64,000 bases of DNA from CBEULR01 sp965544035 (GTDB lineage: Bacteria > Bacillota > Desulfotomaculia > Desulfotomaculales > Desulforudaceae). The position numbers were made by a program, and so were the translations under genes. The stretch's first letter is position 1, and each line of letters opens with the position of its first letter. The stretch spans positions 4,484-68,483 of the forward strand of contig CBEULR010000012.1 in the NCBI GenBank assembly GCA_965544035.1, given 5' to 3'. Below the pieces are notes generated by a model. It did not search any database and had not been told where the DNA came from. It was given only the letters and a program-made list of their open reading frames with translations. Of the stretch, positions 51,616 through 61,257 are shown one piece after another.

Positions 51616-52665
51616 CTATCTAATCATTGACCAGTCCAAAGGCGTGCCCCTTTCAATGTCCAGTGAAGCTGTGCGGCCAAGCACCTCTTTGAGGTATCTC
51701 GGATGCAGTCCGTGTCCGGGGCGTATGGAGCGGACATTGTCTTCGGTGAACAACTCACCGGCTTTAATATCCTTGACTACAAAAAGCGAGCGTCGCCTTT
51801 GCGTAGACTCGCTGACACCAGCCCCATAACGGACAGAGCCCAATGCCTTTTCTGCCGTCCGAACCGCTTCCACCATTGCCCGAAACTCATTCGGTTCGAG
51901 AGAAAAACCACTGTCCGGGCTGGGGTTCGAGCGCGATAAGGTGAAATGTTTTTCCACGATGCAGGCTCCCAGGGATACTGCTACCACAGGCACAGTAATA
52001 CCCAACGTGTGATCCGACAGGCCTACAGGTACACCGAAGGTCTCGCTCATATGCGAAATGGTACGCATATGCATTTCTTCGGGACGAGCCGGATAAGCAC
52101 TGGTGCATTTCAGTAAGGCGATTTGGGACGCCCCTGCCTTTCTGGCCGCCACCACTGCTTCTTCGATTTCTCCCAGACTGGCCATACCGGTTGAAAGAAT
52201 CAGCGGTTTCCCAGTGGAGGCCATCTTTTCGACGAGAGGGATGTCCACCAATTCAAATGAGGCGACCTTGTGAACCGGCACCCCGAGTTCTTCAAGGAAG
52301 TCTACTGCCGTGTGGTCAAACGCGGTGCTGAAGAAATCAAGGCCGATATCCTCAGCCAGTTGTTTGAGTTTAGGTTGCCATTCCCAGGGCATGTGGGCCT
52401 CACGGTAGAGATCATAAAGCGTCCGCCCTTCCCACAGTGCATCCACGCAGTAAAACAATTCTGACTGATGGTTTATGGTAATGGTATCGGGCGTGTAAGT
52501 CTGCACCTTCACGGCATCAGCGCCACACTCCTTGGCCGCTGCCACCAACTGCACCGCTTCATCAAAACTTTGCCGATGATTGGCAGAAAGCTCGGCGATG
52601 ATGTAGACGGGATGCCCGGGGCCGATCAGCCGCCCATTAATCTCCAAAGAATTGGTCAAATTCAA
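51616..52665 (-). CDS. pseI: Pseudaminic acid synthase PseI
   Basis: A 349-residue NeuB-family synthase that condenses phosphoenolpyruvate with a hexose. The TIM-barrel part has IIAELSANHRQSFDEAVQL, ADAVKVQTYTPDTI and FSTAFDHTAVDFLE; the C-terminal SAF/antifreeze-like domain is at about 290-349 (RSLFVVKDIKAGE). The TYTPDTITI segment and ELSANH favour PseI over sialic or legionaminic synthase. PseB, PseC and PseF lie upstream. Its start overlaps the GT2-TPR gene by 4 bases. Confidence 0.92.
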   Translation of the reverse strand: MNLTNSLEINGRLIGPGHPVYIIAELSANHRQSFDEAVQLVAAAKECGADAVKVQTYTPDTITINHQSELFYCVDALWEGRTLYDLYREAHMPWEWQPKLKQLAEDIGLDFFSTAFDHTAVDFLEELGVPVHKVASFELVDIPLVEKMASTGKPLILSTGMASLGEIEEAVVAARKAGASQIALLKCTSAYPARPEEMHMRTISHMSETFGVPVGLSDHTLGITVPVVAVSLGACIVEKHFTLSRSNPSPDSGFSLEPNEFRAMVEAVRTAEKALGSVRYGAGVSESTQRRRSLFVVKDIKAGELFTEDNVRSIRPGHGLHPRYLKEVLGRTASLDIERGTPLDWSMIR

Positions 52666-53897
52666 ATACCTGTCCCTCCCTCTTTGGGTCCCTCATCCCT
52701 ATTTATGAGCTCTAATGGGTAGATCGTAAGGACAGGACGCAGTTCTCGCCAGGTAAACTTCAACTGGGCAGGCGTTACATTCTTGCCAGACAGAAAACTG
52801 TAGTTGATGTTGGCGTCCATGTAAAAAGGATAATGTTGTATAGCTGTCCGCAAATGGTATCTTGCTGTCTTTCTGTCTCCCTTAACTAAATATAATGCTC
52901 CAGCATTGTTTAAGGCTGCCCCGTGATCCGGTTTCAGGCTGATTGTCTGCTCAAAACAGTCCAATGCCTTGGACAGGTTTTTCTGTTTCAAATAATAGAG
53001 ACCCAGGTGAAAATACAATCTGTAAGATTGGTGTCCTTTGTCTAACAAACGCTTCAATTCCAAAAATCCGTTTTTCCAATACCCAAGCCTAAACAGAATG
53101 GATACATAATCTACAGTGTTTGCTTCAATACTCAGCCTTCTTCGAAAGATAGCCTCTCTTATGTATTCAACCGCATATTGACAAAGGACAGCCTTTTCGC
53201 CATCCAGCATGCTTTCAACCTTAGCGGATGTATTTGCAGCGTGCCTTCTAATCCTTACCAATGGCTCATCTACATAGGCAAATCCGCCCAAGCGGGCTAA
53301 TCGAAGCCACAAATCCCAGTCTTCTGAATAACTAAAATCTTCATTAAAGCCGCCGGATTCAATAAAAGCATTTCTCTTGACTAATACACCCGATGCAGAC
53401 AAAATATAATTTCTATAAAACTGATATCCCAAGACTTCCTCTGGCTCAACCTGTATCCCCTGGATAATCTGACTTACTTCAACATCGTTCTCATCGATTT
53501 GGATGTAAGCACTGTAACATAGGACGTACTCATCTTCTCCAGCACCATTCAATTCCCCTAATCTACGTTGATATCTTTCTATCAATCGGGGTTCAGCTAT
53601 ATCATCTGAATCCACAAATAAAATATGTTCCCCGACTGAATTCTCAACGCCATAATTCCTAGCGCTTGAAACCCCTTTATTTACCCCCAAATCAAGTACT
53701 TTAACAATACCTTTATTCTGCTCCTCTATCCCTCTTATGACTTCTAGGGTATTGTCGGTGCTGCCGTCATTAATTATTATTATTTCCGCCGGTCTAACTG
53801 TTTGGTGTAGCAAGCTGCTTATAGTGTTCGATATGTACTCCTCTGAGTTATAGCAAGGCACTATGCAGCTTACACGATTGTCCACTACTTGAAGCAA
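52662..53897 (-). CDS. Glycosyltransferase GT2 with C-terminal TPR repeats
   Basis: A 411-residue two-part protein. The GT2 domain (about 8-250) has SCIVPCYNSEEYISNTISSL, IIINDGSTDNTL and ILFVDSDDIAEP. About 280-380 carries two to three tetratricopeptide repeats (LYYLKQKNLSKALDCFEQTI, HGAALNNAGALYLVKGDRKT). GT-TPR proteins often glycosylate proteins or work in scaffolds, so a role in flagellin or S-layer glycosylation is possible. It is between the ATP-grasp fusion and pseI. AT-rich. Confidence 0.87.
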   Translation of the reverse strand: MLQVVDNRVSCIVPCYNSEEYISNTISSLLHQTVRPAEIIIINDGSTDNTLEVIRGIEEQNKGIVKVLDLGVNKGVSSARNYGVENSVGEHILFVDSDDIAEPRLIERYQRRLGELNGAGEDEYVLCYSAYIQIDENDVEVSQIIQGIQVEPEEVLGYQFYRNYILSASGVLVKRNAFIESGGFNEDFSYSEDWDLWLRLARLGGFAYVDEPLVRIRRHAANTSAKVESMLDGEKAVLCQYAVEYIREAIFRRRLSIEANTVDYVSILFRLGYWKNGFLELKRLLDKGHQSYRLYFHLGLYYLKQKNLSKALDCFEQTISLKPDHGAALNNAGALYLVKGDRKTARYHLRTAIQHYPFYMDANINYSFLSGKNVTPAQLKFTWRELRPVLTIYPLELINRDEGPKEGGTGI

Positions 53898-53902
53898 CCC
53901 CT

Positions 53903-55417
53903 TTAAATTAGAATGTCTTCAAGATAACGCACTTGCTTCTTTCCAGCCAAGCGGATGAAGGGATAATCGCTAATGTCTACACCTTGAGATTCTAGGAGAA
54001 ACCAATAAAAACTGTCCAGACCGGCGGCGAGGCTTAGGGTGGAAGCGCCACCGAAACGGCTGTTGCATTCAATAATATGGAAGTCTTCATCCTCATCAAT
54101 GATGACCTGAAATATAGCGTGACCATTAATGCCCAGTTTTTCCGCCAACCCAGCACAAAGTTGCTCCAGGTTTTTATTCTCAAAGGTGGTGGTGATTTGT
54201 GATTCACCGTGTACCACTAGATCCCGCGTACGGGCGATTGCGCCTTTGGCCTTCCCCGTTCGGTCGACGTATACATCAACGCTGGCTTCTTTCCCGGCAA
54301 TGTACGGTTGGAAAACGGGGTTCTCCAGCTTTCCCGCGTGTGCTAGGGCTTGTTCACGCCCCAAACCCAAACCAATCTTGTGTGCCCCGGCACCGAATCT
54401 TTCTTTTACAACAAAGCTATCACTGGACAAATTATTAATATCATCTACTGCTTCGACGGCTGGAAAGCCGAGGGCCCTTACTCTTTTGGCAAATAGCAGT
54501 TTATCCAGGCAGGTGCGCACACAATCGGGATCGGAGATCATTACGCTGATCCCCTTCCTTGCAAACACATCCGCATTCTCAGCAAAGAAGGACAACTCTC
54601 CATCCCGTGTCGGGATAATACAGGTTATTCCCTCGTTTCGGCAGTATGCAATAAGATCTTCTATCTCTAGCTCATCGAGCTTCGGCATTAGCCAAAAATC
54701 ATCCACAAAATACTTGCCGACAATGTCGTTCCGAGCATCCGCCCCGATGACCTTCCCCCGATTGCCCAGTCTCAGACTTGCTTTGCGCAGGGCCTTGATC
54801 AGCGGCACCTTATTGGCAATACTGGTAACTAAAACATTGAAACATCGCTCCGATTGGGGTTTCTCTTTCAAGCACCCGTGCAGGACAGAGTCAATGCACT
54901 TGCCGTTGATGACCACATGTTCCCGAAGGCGCCCTTCGGGGACAAAGCCGCTGTTTTCCAACACCTCTAATACATACGGACGCACGTCGTACGTTTCGGT
55001 GAACAGCCGGTTTAGGCCGAGTTCCACAAAGGCGATTTGCTTGATCAGTTTCAGGAATATGGTGAACTCTCTCTTGTATAAGTCCAGGTCGACATTACGT
55101 TCCGTGGCCAAAAGAAATGAAATCTCCGCTCTGCGGTTAGTCCAATCGATATGCGTTAGGCCACCGTAACCGACGCATTCTCCTTGGTGCAGATAGCTAA
55201 ATAGAATATCACTTGGTTCTTCGGCATCCATCGCGGGCCTGACCACGGTCTCGTAATAGTTGATTTGCTGGGCATCGGTCAATGGTTCCTTCTGCCTTAA
55301 AATGTCAATCTGGTCGTTCCTCCACTCTTTGATGAGCAGAATATCCTGCTCCCTTAGTGAGGTGAGCGTATAATCACCATATTGATAATGATCTCTTTGC
55401 AGACAGGTATAACCCAT
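53903..55417 (-). CDS. Acetyltransferase-ATP-grasp fusion in the pseudaminate cluster
   Basis: About 504 residues. The N-terminal ~185 form a GNAT domain (LIKEWRNDQIDILRQKEPLT, AEISFLLATERNV, ENSGFVPEGRLREHVV), the PseH type that acetylates the 4-amino group. The C-terminal ~310 form an ATP-grasp ligase like PylC/carbamoyl-phosphate-synthase relatives (FVVKERFGAGAHKIGL, IIECNSRFGGASTLSL). Start: ATG at 55417 with AAAGGGG upstream; the frame is open to 55585 inside pseF with unlikely sequence. What the ATP-grasp part ligates is unknown. Confidence 0.85.
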   Translation of the reverse strand: MGYTCLQRDHYQYGDYTLTSLREQDILLIKEWRNDQIDILRQKEPLTDAQQINYYETVVRPAMDAEEPSDILFSYLHQGECVGYGGLTHIDWTNRRAEISFLLATERNVDLDLYKREFTIFLKLIKQIAFVELGLNRLFTETYDVRPYVLEVLENSGFVPEGRLREHVVINGKCIDSVLHGCLKEKPQSERCFNVLVTSIANKVPLIKALRKASLRLGNRGKVIGADARNDIVGKYFVDDFWLMPKLDELEIEDLIAYCRNEGITCIIPTRDGELSFFAENADVFARKGISVMISDPDCVRTCLDKLLFAKRVRALGFPAVEAVDDINNLSSDSFVVKERFGAGAHKIGLGLGREQALAHAGKLENPVFQPYIAGKEASVDVYVDRTGKAKGAIARTRDLVVHGESQITTTFENKNLEQLCAGLAEKLGINGHAIFQVIIDEDEDFHIIECNSRFGGASTLSLAAGLDSFYWFLLESQGVDISDYPFIRLAGKKQVRYLEDILI

Positions 55418-55487
55418 AGTCCAGCCCCTTTCCGGCACACCCGAACCTGACAATGAAAAGCTGCCGCCACTACTGCACCTTGCGGAT

Positions 55488-56219
55488 TTACGGAACCGTC
55501 TTCTGCTTGATGTGTTTGTTAATCTCCAACCAATCCGGATGGTCTTGGACCACTTCCAGCGCCTCTTGCCAGGTAAAGTCTGCACGATTGAAATAGTCGT
55601 AGATTTTGGACACCAGGGTGAGATCCTCGATCGTATCCACCGTCCAGCGCATGTGGGAATAATCGGCCGGATTGGTCACGCCTCCAAGCCTGAATAGCTC
55701 CGGATGGCGGTAAATGTAAGGCGTTACGTGCTCCCGCCAGGCTGGATCGGCATCTTCGGACCACGCCTTTTTGAGGGTGGCAAAAGAAAACACCTCTGTA
55801 TCCAATCCGCGCGGGTAAGTCCTATGTGGCAGGCCATTGCTGACATAGTCCAGCCGGGACCGGCCCTTGAGGAACTCCCCGACCACTTTATCAACCACCC
55901 CGGGGTCTATGAGCGGGCAGTCCGAAGTGATGCGCACAATCACGTCTGCACCGTAGTGGGAGGCAGCTTGGTAATAGCGATCCAGGAGATCGTTTTCACT
56001 GCCGCGGAAGCAGAGCCAACCCTCGGATGTGCATAAGTCGACGATCGGCTGGTCGTCTTCAAGGGTGGTCGTGGCGACAATCACTTTGTCCACCAGTCTC
56101 GCCTGACGGGTCCGATTGACCACGTGCCAAAGAATCGGCTTGCCGATGATCGGCTTCAGCACCTTGCCCGGAAGGCGGGTTGAACCCATCCGGGCCTGGA
56201 TGATCGCGGCTACGGTCAT
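55488..56219 (-). CDS. pseF: CMP-sugar cytidylyltransferase PseF/SpsF family
   Basis: A 243-residue nucleotidyltransferase. AAIIQARMGSTRLPGKVLKP is the N-terminal CTP-binding motif; FRGSENDLLDRYYQAA and VRITSDCPLIDP (metal Asp) follow. It activates the nonulosonate made by PseI as CMP-sugar. Start: ATG at 56219 with GGGGAGGAG a few bases upstream, at the very end of pseC. Confidence 0.9.
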   Translation of the reverse strand: MTVAAIIQARMGSTRLPGKVLKPIIGKPILWHVVNRTRQARLVDKVIVATTTLEDDQPIVDLCTSEGWLCFRGSENDLLDRYYQAASHYGADVIVRITSDCPLIDPGVVDKVVGEFLKGRSRLDYVSNGLPHRTYPRGLDTEVFSFATLKKAWSEDADPAWREHVTPYIYRHPELFRLGGVTNPADYSHMRWTVDTIEDLTLVSKIYDYFNRADFTWQEALEVVQDHPDWLEINKHIKQKTVP

Positions 56220-56220
56220 C

Positions 56221-57357
56221 TTATCTCCTCCCCGGCTCATTCTCCAGTACCGACGTCAGACTGGCAACCGCGTACTCCAACTCGCTATCCGTAAGTTTCG
56301 GGAACATAGGCAGTGAAAGAATCTCTTGGTATGCCTTTTCCGCTACCGGACACAGCCCCTCGCGTGTACCAAACCGCTTGCGGTAAAACGGATGCAGGTG
56401 AACGGGTATGTAGTGGACGTTCACTCCGATACCCCGTTTCCGCATTTCGCGGAAAACCTGGCTGCGGTCGTGTTCCAGACGCACTACGTAAAGGTGGTAG
56501 GCATGCTCAGTGTCAGGACGGACTGATAACGGCTCCACGCCGGGTACAGCATTCAGGGCTTTTGTATAATGTTCGGCGATTCCCCGGCGCCGCTTTAGCC
56601 ATCCGGGCAGCTTGGCCAACTGTCTGATCCCCAGGGCGCACTGGAAGTCGGTGATACGGTAGTTGTATCCCAGATCGGCCATCTCGTAGTACCACGTACC
56701 GTGGGCCGCCCTCTGACTGTGGTCGGCGGTGATGCCGTGGTTGCGGAAAACACGCATCCTTTCCGCCAGGGCAGAGTCATCAGTAGTTACCATTCCGCCT
56801 TCGCCGGTGGTGATGTGCTTCACCGGGTGAAAGCTAAAGACCGTCAAGTCGGCCAAAGTCCCGACCTTGCGGCCTTTGTAGGTCGCCCCCAGCGCGTGGC
56901 AAGCATCGGCCACCAAAGCCAGGGAATGCTCATCACATATAAGGCGCAGAGCATCATAGTCACAGGGCTGTCCCGCGTAATCTACGGCGATGACGGCTTT
57001 GGTGCGCGGCGTAATATGCGCTCGAACCTGGTCCGGATCGATCAGTAACGTTTCCGGATCGACGTCGGCAAACACCGTCGTCGCTCCTTGAAACACCACA
57101 CAGTTCGCGGTGGCGGCAAAAGTGATGGGGGGTACGATGACTTCGTCCCCGGGACCGATTTCCAGGGCGTGCATTGCGGCGTGCAGGGCAGCCGTACCGC
57201 TGGAAACAGCCACGGCTTCTTTAGCACCGGTAAAATCGGCCAAGGCCTGTTCAAACTCGGCCACCTTCGGTCCGGTGGTAAGGAAGTCCGACCGCAGCAC
57301 TTCACACACCGCAGCAATGTCGTCCTCGTCTATCCACTGCCTACCGTACGGGATCAT
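56221..57357 (-). CDS. pseC: PseC, UDP-4-amino-4,6-dideoxy-AltNAc aminotransferase
   Basis: A 378-residue DegT-family PLP enzyme. VCEVLRSDFLTTGPKVAEFE, VSSGTAALHAAMHALEIGPG, ADACHALGATYKG and FHPVKHITTGEGGM (PLP lysine in PVKH) match PseC closely. It aminates the 4-keto sugar from PseB. Start: ATG at 57357 with GGAGG 6 bases upstream. It overlaps the end of pseB by 17 bases. Confidence 0.93.
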   Translation of the reverse strand: MIPYGRQWIDEDDIAAVCEVLRSDFLTTGPKVAEFEQALADFTGAKEAVAVSSGTAALHAAMHALEIGPGDEVIVPPITFAATANCVVFQGATTVFADVDPETLLIDPDQVRAHITPRTKAVIAVDYAGQPCDYDALRLICDEHSLALVADACHALGATYKGRKVGTLADLTVFSFHPVKHITTGEGGMVTTDDSALAERMRVFRNHGITADHSQRAAHGTWYYEMADLGYNYRITDFQCALGIRQLAKLPGWLKRRRGIAEHYTKALNAVPGVEPLSVRPDTEHAYHLYVVRLEHDRSQVFREMRKRGIGVNVHYIPVHLHPFYRKRFGTREGLCPVAEKAYQEILSLPMFPKLTDSELEYAVASLTSVLENEPGRR

Positions 57358-58351
57358 CGGCATCCTCCGCCAGACCAATCATTTTGCGCAGTTGATCCAC
57401 CGACAGCCATTCCGTGTTGGTGTCGCTGCTGTACTTGAATCCGTCCGGGCAGATGGTGCCCCCGTTTTTCTCCTGATAATCTCCAGCATTCCAGCGCCGG
57501 TAGGTGGGCACAATGGCGAAATAATCACCGTACTCTACAGTGTAGCGGGCCTCATCTTCCGGAACCATCACCTCGTGCAGCTTTTCGCCGGGTCGTATGC
57601 CGATGATCTCCATCCGGCAGTCGGGTCCGATAGCGCGGGCGAGGTCTATAATGCGCATGCTCGGGATCTTGGGCACAAAAACCTCCCCGCCCTGCATGCG
57701 TTCGAAACTCTTCAATACAAAATCGACGCCCTGTTCCAATGTAATCCAAAAGCGGGTCATACGGGTATCGGTGATCGGCAACACACCTGTCTTTCTCCTC
57801 TCCAAAAAAAGAGGCACCACACTGCCCCTGCTTCCGATCACATTTCCATATCTCACCACACTGAACCGCGTACCGCCTTTTCCTGAATAATGATTAGCGG
57901 CAATGAACAGCTTATCGGAGCATAATTTGGTGGCACCGTACAGGTTTACGGGATTGGCGGCTTTATCCGTGCTCAGCGCGATCACCCGCTCAACCCTGCG
58001 GTCAATCGCGGCGTCAATCAGGTTCGACGCGCCCAGAATATTCGTCTTTACTGCCTCAAAAGGGTTGTATTCGCAGGCCGGCACCTGTTTCAGCGCAGCC
58101 GCGTGCACCACGATGTCCACACCGTCCAGAGCGCGGTACAGGCGATCACGGTCGCGCACATCGCCGATGAAGTAGCGGATACACGGGTACTGCTGTTCGT
58201 TGAACCGCAGGTTCATCTCATACTGCTTCAGTTCATCCCGGCTGAAGATTATGAGCTTCTTGGGCTGATACCGATTCAGAACGGTTTCCACGAATTTTTG
58301 GCCGAAGGAGCCTGTCCCCCCGGTAACCAGAATCACTTTATTGTTTAGCAT
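57341..58351 (-). CDS. pseB: PseB, UDP-GlcNAc 4,6-dehydratase (inverting)
   Basis: A 336-residue SDR enzyme, first of the pseudaminic acid pathway. The start is VILVTGGTGSFGQKFVETVL, followed by HAAALKQVPACEYNPFEAVK and STDKAANPVNLYGATK (catalytic K in place of Tyr in the Y-x3-K set), RYGNVIGSRGSVVP and GEKLHEVMV. This is the short soluble form, unlike the membrane PglF-type enzyme encoded just upstream. GGAGG lies 8 bases before the ATG. Confidence 0.95.
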   Translation of the reverse strand: MLNNKVILVTGGTGSFGQKFVETVLNRYQPKKLIIFSRDELKQYEMNLRFNEQQYPCIRYFIGDVRDRDRLYRALDGVDIVVHAAALKQVPACEYNPFEAVKTNILGASNLIDAAIDRRVERVIALSTDKAANPVNLYGATKLCSDKLFIAANHYSGKGGTRFSVVRYGNVIGSRGSVVPLFLERRKTGVLPITDTRMTRFWITLEQGVDFVLKSFERMQGGEVFVPKIPSMRIIDLARAIGPDCRMEIIGIRPGEKLHEVMVPEDEARYTVEYGDYFAIVPTYRRWNAGDYQEKNGGTICPDGFKYSSDTNTEWLSVDQLRKMIGLAEDADDPVR

Positions 58352-58369
58352 ATAAGGAACCTCCGAATT

Positions 58370-60277
58370 CTACCGGCGCCTATCGACCGGCTGCGTTCGC
58401 GCTTCCGCCGATCCTATTGAGGTGCTTCCCCTTCTCCGGACGCTACCCGGCAGCACCCGCGAAAGAGCGGCAAAGACGTCCTCCTGGGTGCAGAAAGCGC
58501 CCTTCTCCTTCAGGCGGGTGAGCTGTCTTTCGAGGGAGGCGGCATCGACCAGCACCGTGCGGGCGGTAAAGATGCGCTTGTGTCGAGTGGCGCCGGTGCC
58601 TTCTTCGGCGGTGAGCAGTTCCTCGTACAGCTTCTCGCCGGGGCGTACCCCAATGAATTCGATTTTTATATCCTTGTCGGGCTCGAAGCCGGACAGGCTG
58701 ATCAGGTCTCTGGCCAGATCCAGGATCTTCACCGGTTCGCCCATATCCAGCACGAATACTTCTCCGCCCTGCGCCATCGCCCCGGCCTGGATCACCAGCT
58801 GGACCGCCTCCGGAATGGTCATGAAGAAGCGGGTCATCTCCGGATGGGTCACGGTGACCGGGCCGCCTTCGGCAATCTGCCTCTTGAACAGCGGGATCAC
58901 ACTGCCGTTACTCTCCAGCACGTTCCCGAAGCGTACGGCGGCAAAGCGGGTGGCGCCCCGGCCGTTGTACTGCTGGATGATCACCTCGGCCAAACGCTTG
59001 GTGGCCCCCATCACGCTGGTCGGGTTAACGGCCTTGTCGGTGGAGATCAGGATGAAGGTATCGGTATTCGCGGCCAGCGCCGCCTCGGCCGTGATGCGGG
59101 TGCCGAAGACGTTGGTGCGGACGGCCTCCGAGGGACTGTACTCCATCAGCGGCACATGTTTGTGCGCGGCGGCGTGGAAGACCACCTCGGGCCGGTAGGT
59201 CCCGAATAGTGATTCGATACGCACCCGGTCGCGCACGTCCGCGATTTCGATGCGGATGTTCAGTTCCGGATGACGGCGCCTGAGCTCCAGGAAGACATCG
59301 TTTGTGGTGTTCTCGTAATTGTCCAGCAGCACCAGCGTCCGGGGGGCGAAAGACGCAATCTGGCGGCACAGCTCGGAGCCGATCGAACCGCCGGCACTGG
59401 TGACCAGAACCGATTTCCCGGTGAGGTAACCGGCGATTTCCTGCAGATTCACCTGCACCGGCTCACGCCGCAGGAGGTCTTCCACCTGCACCGGGCGGAT
59501 CTTGCTGACCGATACCTCCCCGCTGATCAACTGATACACGCCGGGGAGAATTTTGGTACGCACACCAGTAGCGCGACATATGTTGAAGATCTCGCGCACG
59601 GTCTTGCCGGGCATCGACGGCATGGCGATAATGATCTCCTTCACGCGGTGCGTTTTCACGATCTCCGGGATGTCCTCCCTGGTGCCGAGGACGGGCAGGC
59701 CGAAGATCTGCATCTTCTGTTTTTTCGGATCGTCGTCCACAAAGCCGACCGGGCAGAACCCGATCCGATTCTGGCTGAGTTCCTTGGCCACCAGCATCCC
59801 GCCCTGACCGGCACCGACGATCAGCACGTTGGTTTCACGGGTCGGCCCGGAGCCGTTCATCTTCTGGGTGATGATCACCTGTTCGCGGAACAGGCGCCAG
59901 GCAAAGCGGGAACCGCCGATCAATATGATGGCAAAGGCCCAGGTGATCAGGGGGATGCTCCGGGGATAATGCAGTTCGAGCAGCACGCCCGCCGCCACAA
60001 CGACCAGCGTGCCGGCGGTGACCCCCTGGAAAATGGCGATCAGCTCTTTTACACTGGCGTATTCCCAGATGCGGTGGTACATCCGAAGGAAGTAGAACAC
60101 AGCGGGGAATACGACAGCGTAAATGACAGCAAGTTCGAAGAAAACATCCCGGTATTGCGGGGGGATGCCCACATCCTGGAACCGGGCGAAGTAAGCCATC
60201 GTCACGGCCGCCAGAATCAAGAAGACATCACAGGCCATTAACAACGGGATACGCAGATAGCTGGGCAAGGGGAACAC
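58370..60277 (-). CDS. Membrane-bound UDP-GlcNAc 4,6-dehydratase, PglF/CapD/WbpM family
   Basis: A 635-residue enzyme. Four hydrophobic segments lie in residues ~10-130, then a CoA-binding-like Rossmann domain (NVLIVGAGQGGMLVAKEL, ~150) and the catalytic SDR domain (SVLVTSAGGSIGSELCRQIA, ~290; STDKAVNPTSVMGATKR; GEKLYEELL). It makes UDP-2-acetamido-4-keto-2,4,6-trideoxy-glucose, the substrate expected by the PglE-like enzyme 30 kb downstream. The start is a GTG at 60277 with a weak site. Confidence 0.93.
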   Translation of the reverse strand: MFPLPSYLRIPLLMACDVFLILAAVTMAYFARFQDVGIPPQYRDVFFELAVIYAVVFPAVFYFLRMYHRIWEYASVKELIAIFQGVTAGTLVVVAAGVLLELHYPRSIPLITWAFAIILIGGSRFAWRLFREQVIITQKMNGSGPTRETNVLIVGAGQGGMLVAKELSQNRIGFCPVGFVDDDPKKQKMQIFGLPVLGTREDIPEIVKTHRVKEIIIAMPSMPGKTVREIFNICRATGVRTKILPGVYQLISGEVSVSKIRPVQVEDLLRREPVQVNLQEIAGYLTGKSVLVTSAGGSIGSELCRQIASFAPRTLVLLDNYENTTNDVFLELRRRHPELNIRIEIADVRDRVRIESLFGTYRPEVVFHAAAHKHVPLMEYSPSEAVRTNVFGTRITAEAALAANTDTFILISTDKAVNPTSVMGATKRLAEVIIQQYNGRGATRFAAVRFGNVLESNGSVIPLFKRQIAEGGPVTVTHPEMTRFFMTIPEAVQLVIQAGAMAQGGEVFVLDMGEPVKILDLARDLISLSGFEPDKDIKIEFIGVRPGEKLYEELLTAEEGTGATRHKRIFTARTVLVDAASLERQLTRLKEKGAFCTQEDVFAALSRVLPGSVRRRGSTSIGSAEARTQPVDRRR

Positions 60278-60327
60278 ATCCTGAAACAGTAGTCAGTAGC
60301 CAGTATCCTGTAGGAAAAACCGGAGCA

Positions 60328-61242
60328 TCACTTGTCGTCATCCAAGTTCAGCGGATTATTGCGTACGTACTCCAGGCCGAAGGCCAGGAACACGCCGACC
60401 ATCAGCCCCAGCACTCCGGCGAGAGCCATGTTCAGCTTCTTGTTCGGCTTAATCGGGGACGCTGGTTCGTGTGGAGCGCGGATAACCTTAGGCATTTCCA
60501 GAGAATCCAAGTCCTTTTGTAGTTCCAGAGAACGGTCCAGCAAGACAAGTCGCTGGTCTTCAAAGTCTTGAATGGAAGTTAGCAACTGTAACCTACGAAA
60601 TTCAGGATCGCCGGAAATAGATGCATCCCCTTCCATGCTTTCTAATAAATCAGATGCAATCTGGATACTGCTTTCAACGCGGTCCAAAGCATTATCTACA
60701 TTGCCAATCTGTGACAGCAGTATTTGTTCCTGGCGGTCAAAAATTGCTTGGCTCTGAACGCGAAACTGCTCAGCTACCTGTTCGAGAAAAGCCTTGCCCA
60801 TAGCCGGATCGGTCGTGTCAACGGTCAATTTTAACATGTTAGTATCCGGAACGATATCAACCCGAATCTTATTCCTAAGGGCATCAAAATTGTTTGAGGT
60901 GCTTTCTTCGCTAAGCTTCTCGACCACCAACGCCATGAAGTCCTCACTCAGTATCACTTCACGGGCCGCAACGGGTGACGAATACAGTGTATAACGGTTC
61001 GGTCCCGGTTGCTTGGAATCTGTGGAACTACCAACCTCAATTGCGAAACTGCCCAGGGCAATGACTGTATGCACCTGGTAGACCGGAGCCATCATGAAGC
61101 TGACGACCCCGGCGACGAGAACGGACAGCACAAAGACAGCCAGGATCAGCCAGCGGCGCCGCCACAGGGGCCGGATTAGATCCCGGAGTTCGATCTCGTC
61201 GTCATAACGTCTAGGGTTGTAGTCGGCTGGTGTTTCAGACAC
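60328..61242 (-). CDS. Wzz-type chain-length determinant protein
   Basis: A 304-residue polysaccharide co-polymerase. An N-terminal membrane helix (RRRWLILAVFVLSVLVAGVV, about 28-47) and a C-terminal one (LNMALAGVLGLMVGVFLAFG) bracket a periplasm-facing helical domain; a proline-rich PASPIKPNKK stretch precedes the second helix, as in the family. It has no tyrosine-kinase domain. It lies 15 bases after the ligase/polymerase gene stop and heads toward PglF, so it belongs to the same transcript. Confidence 0.9.
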   Translation of the reverse strand: MSETPADYNPRRYDDEIELRDLIRPLWRRRWLILAVFVLSVLVAGVVSFMMAPVYQVHTVIALGSFAIEVGSSTDSKQPGPNRYTLYSSPVAAREVILSEDFMALVVEKLSEESTSNNFDALRNKIRVDIVPDTNMLKLTVDTTDPAMGKAFLEQVAEQFRVQSQAIFDRQEQILLSQIGNVDNALDRVESSIQIASDLLESMEGDASISGDPEFRRLQLLTSIQDFEDQRLVLLDRSLELQKDLDSLEMPKVIRAPHEPASPIKPNKKLNMALAGVLGLMVGVFLAFGLEYVRNNPLNLDDDK

Positions 61243-61257
61243 GGTAAGCGTCCCCTT

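Noticed and set aside
54129..55169. A 346-residue plus-strand frame opposite the GNAT-ATP-grasp gene
   Set aside because: It is serine/proline-rich without motifs, a shadow of the real gene.
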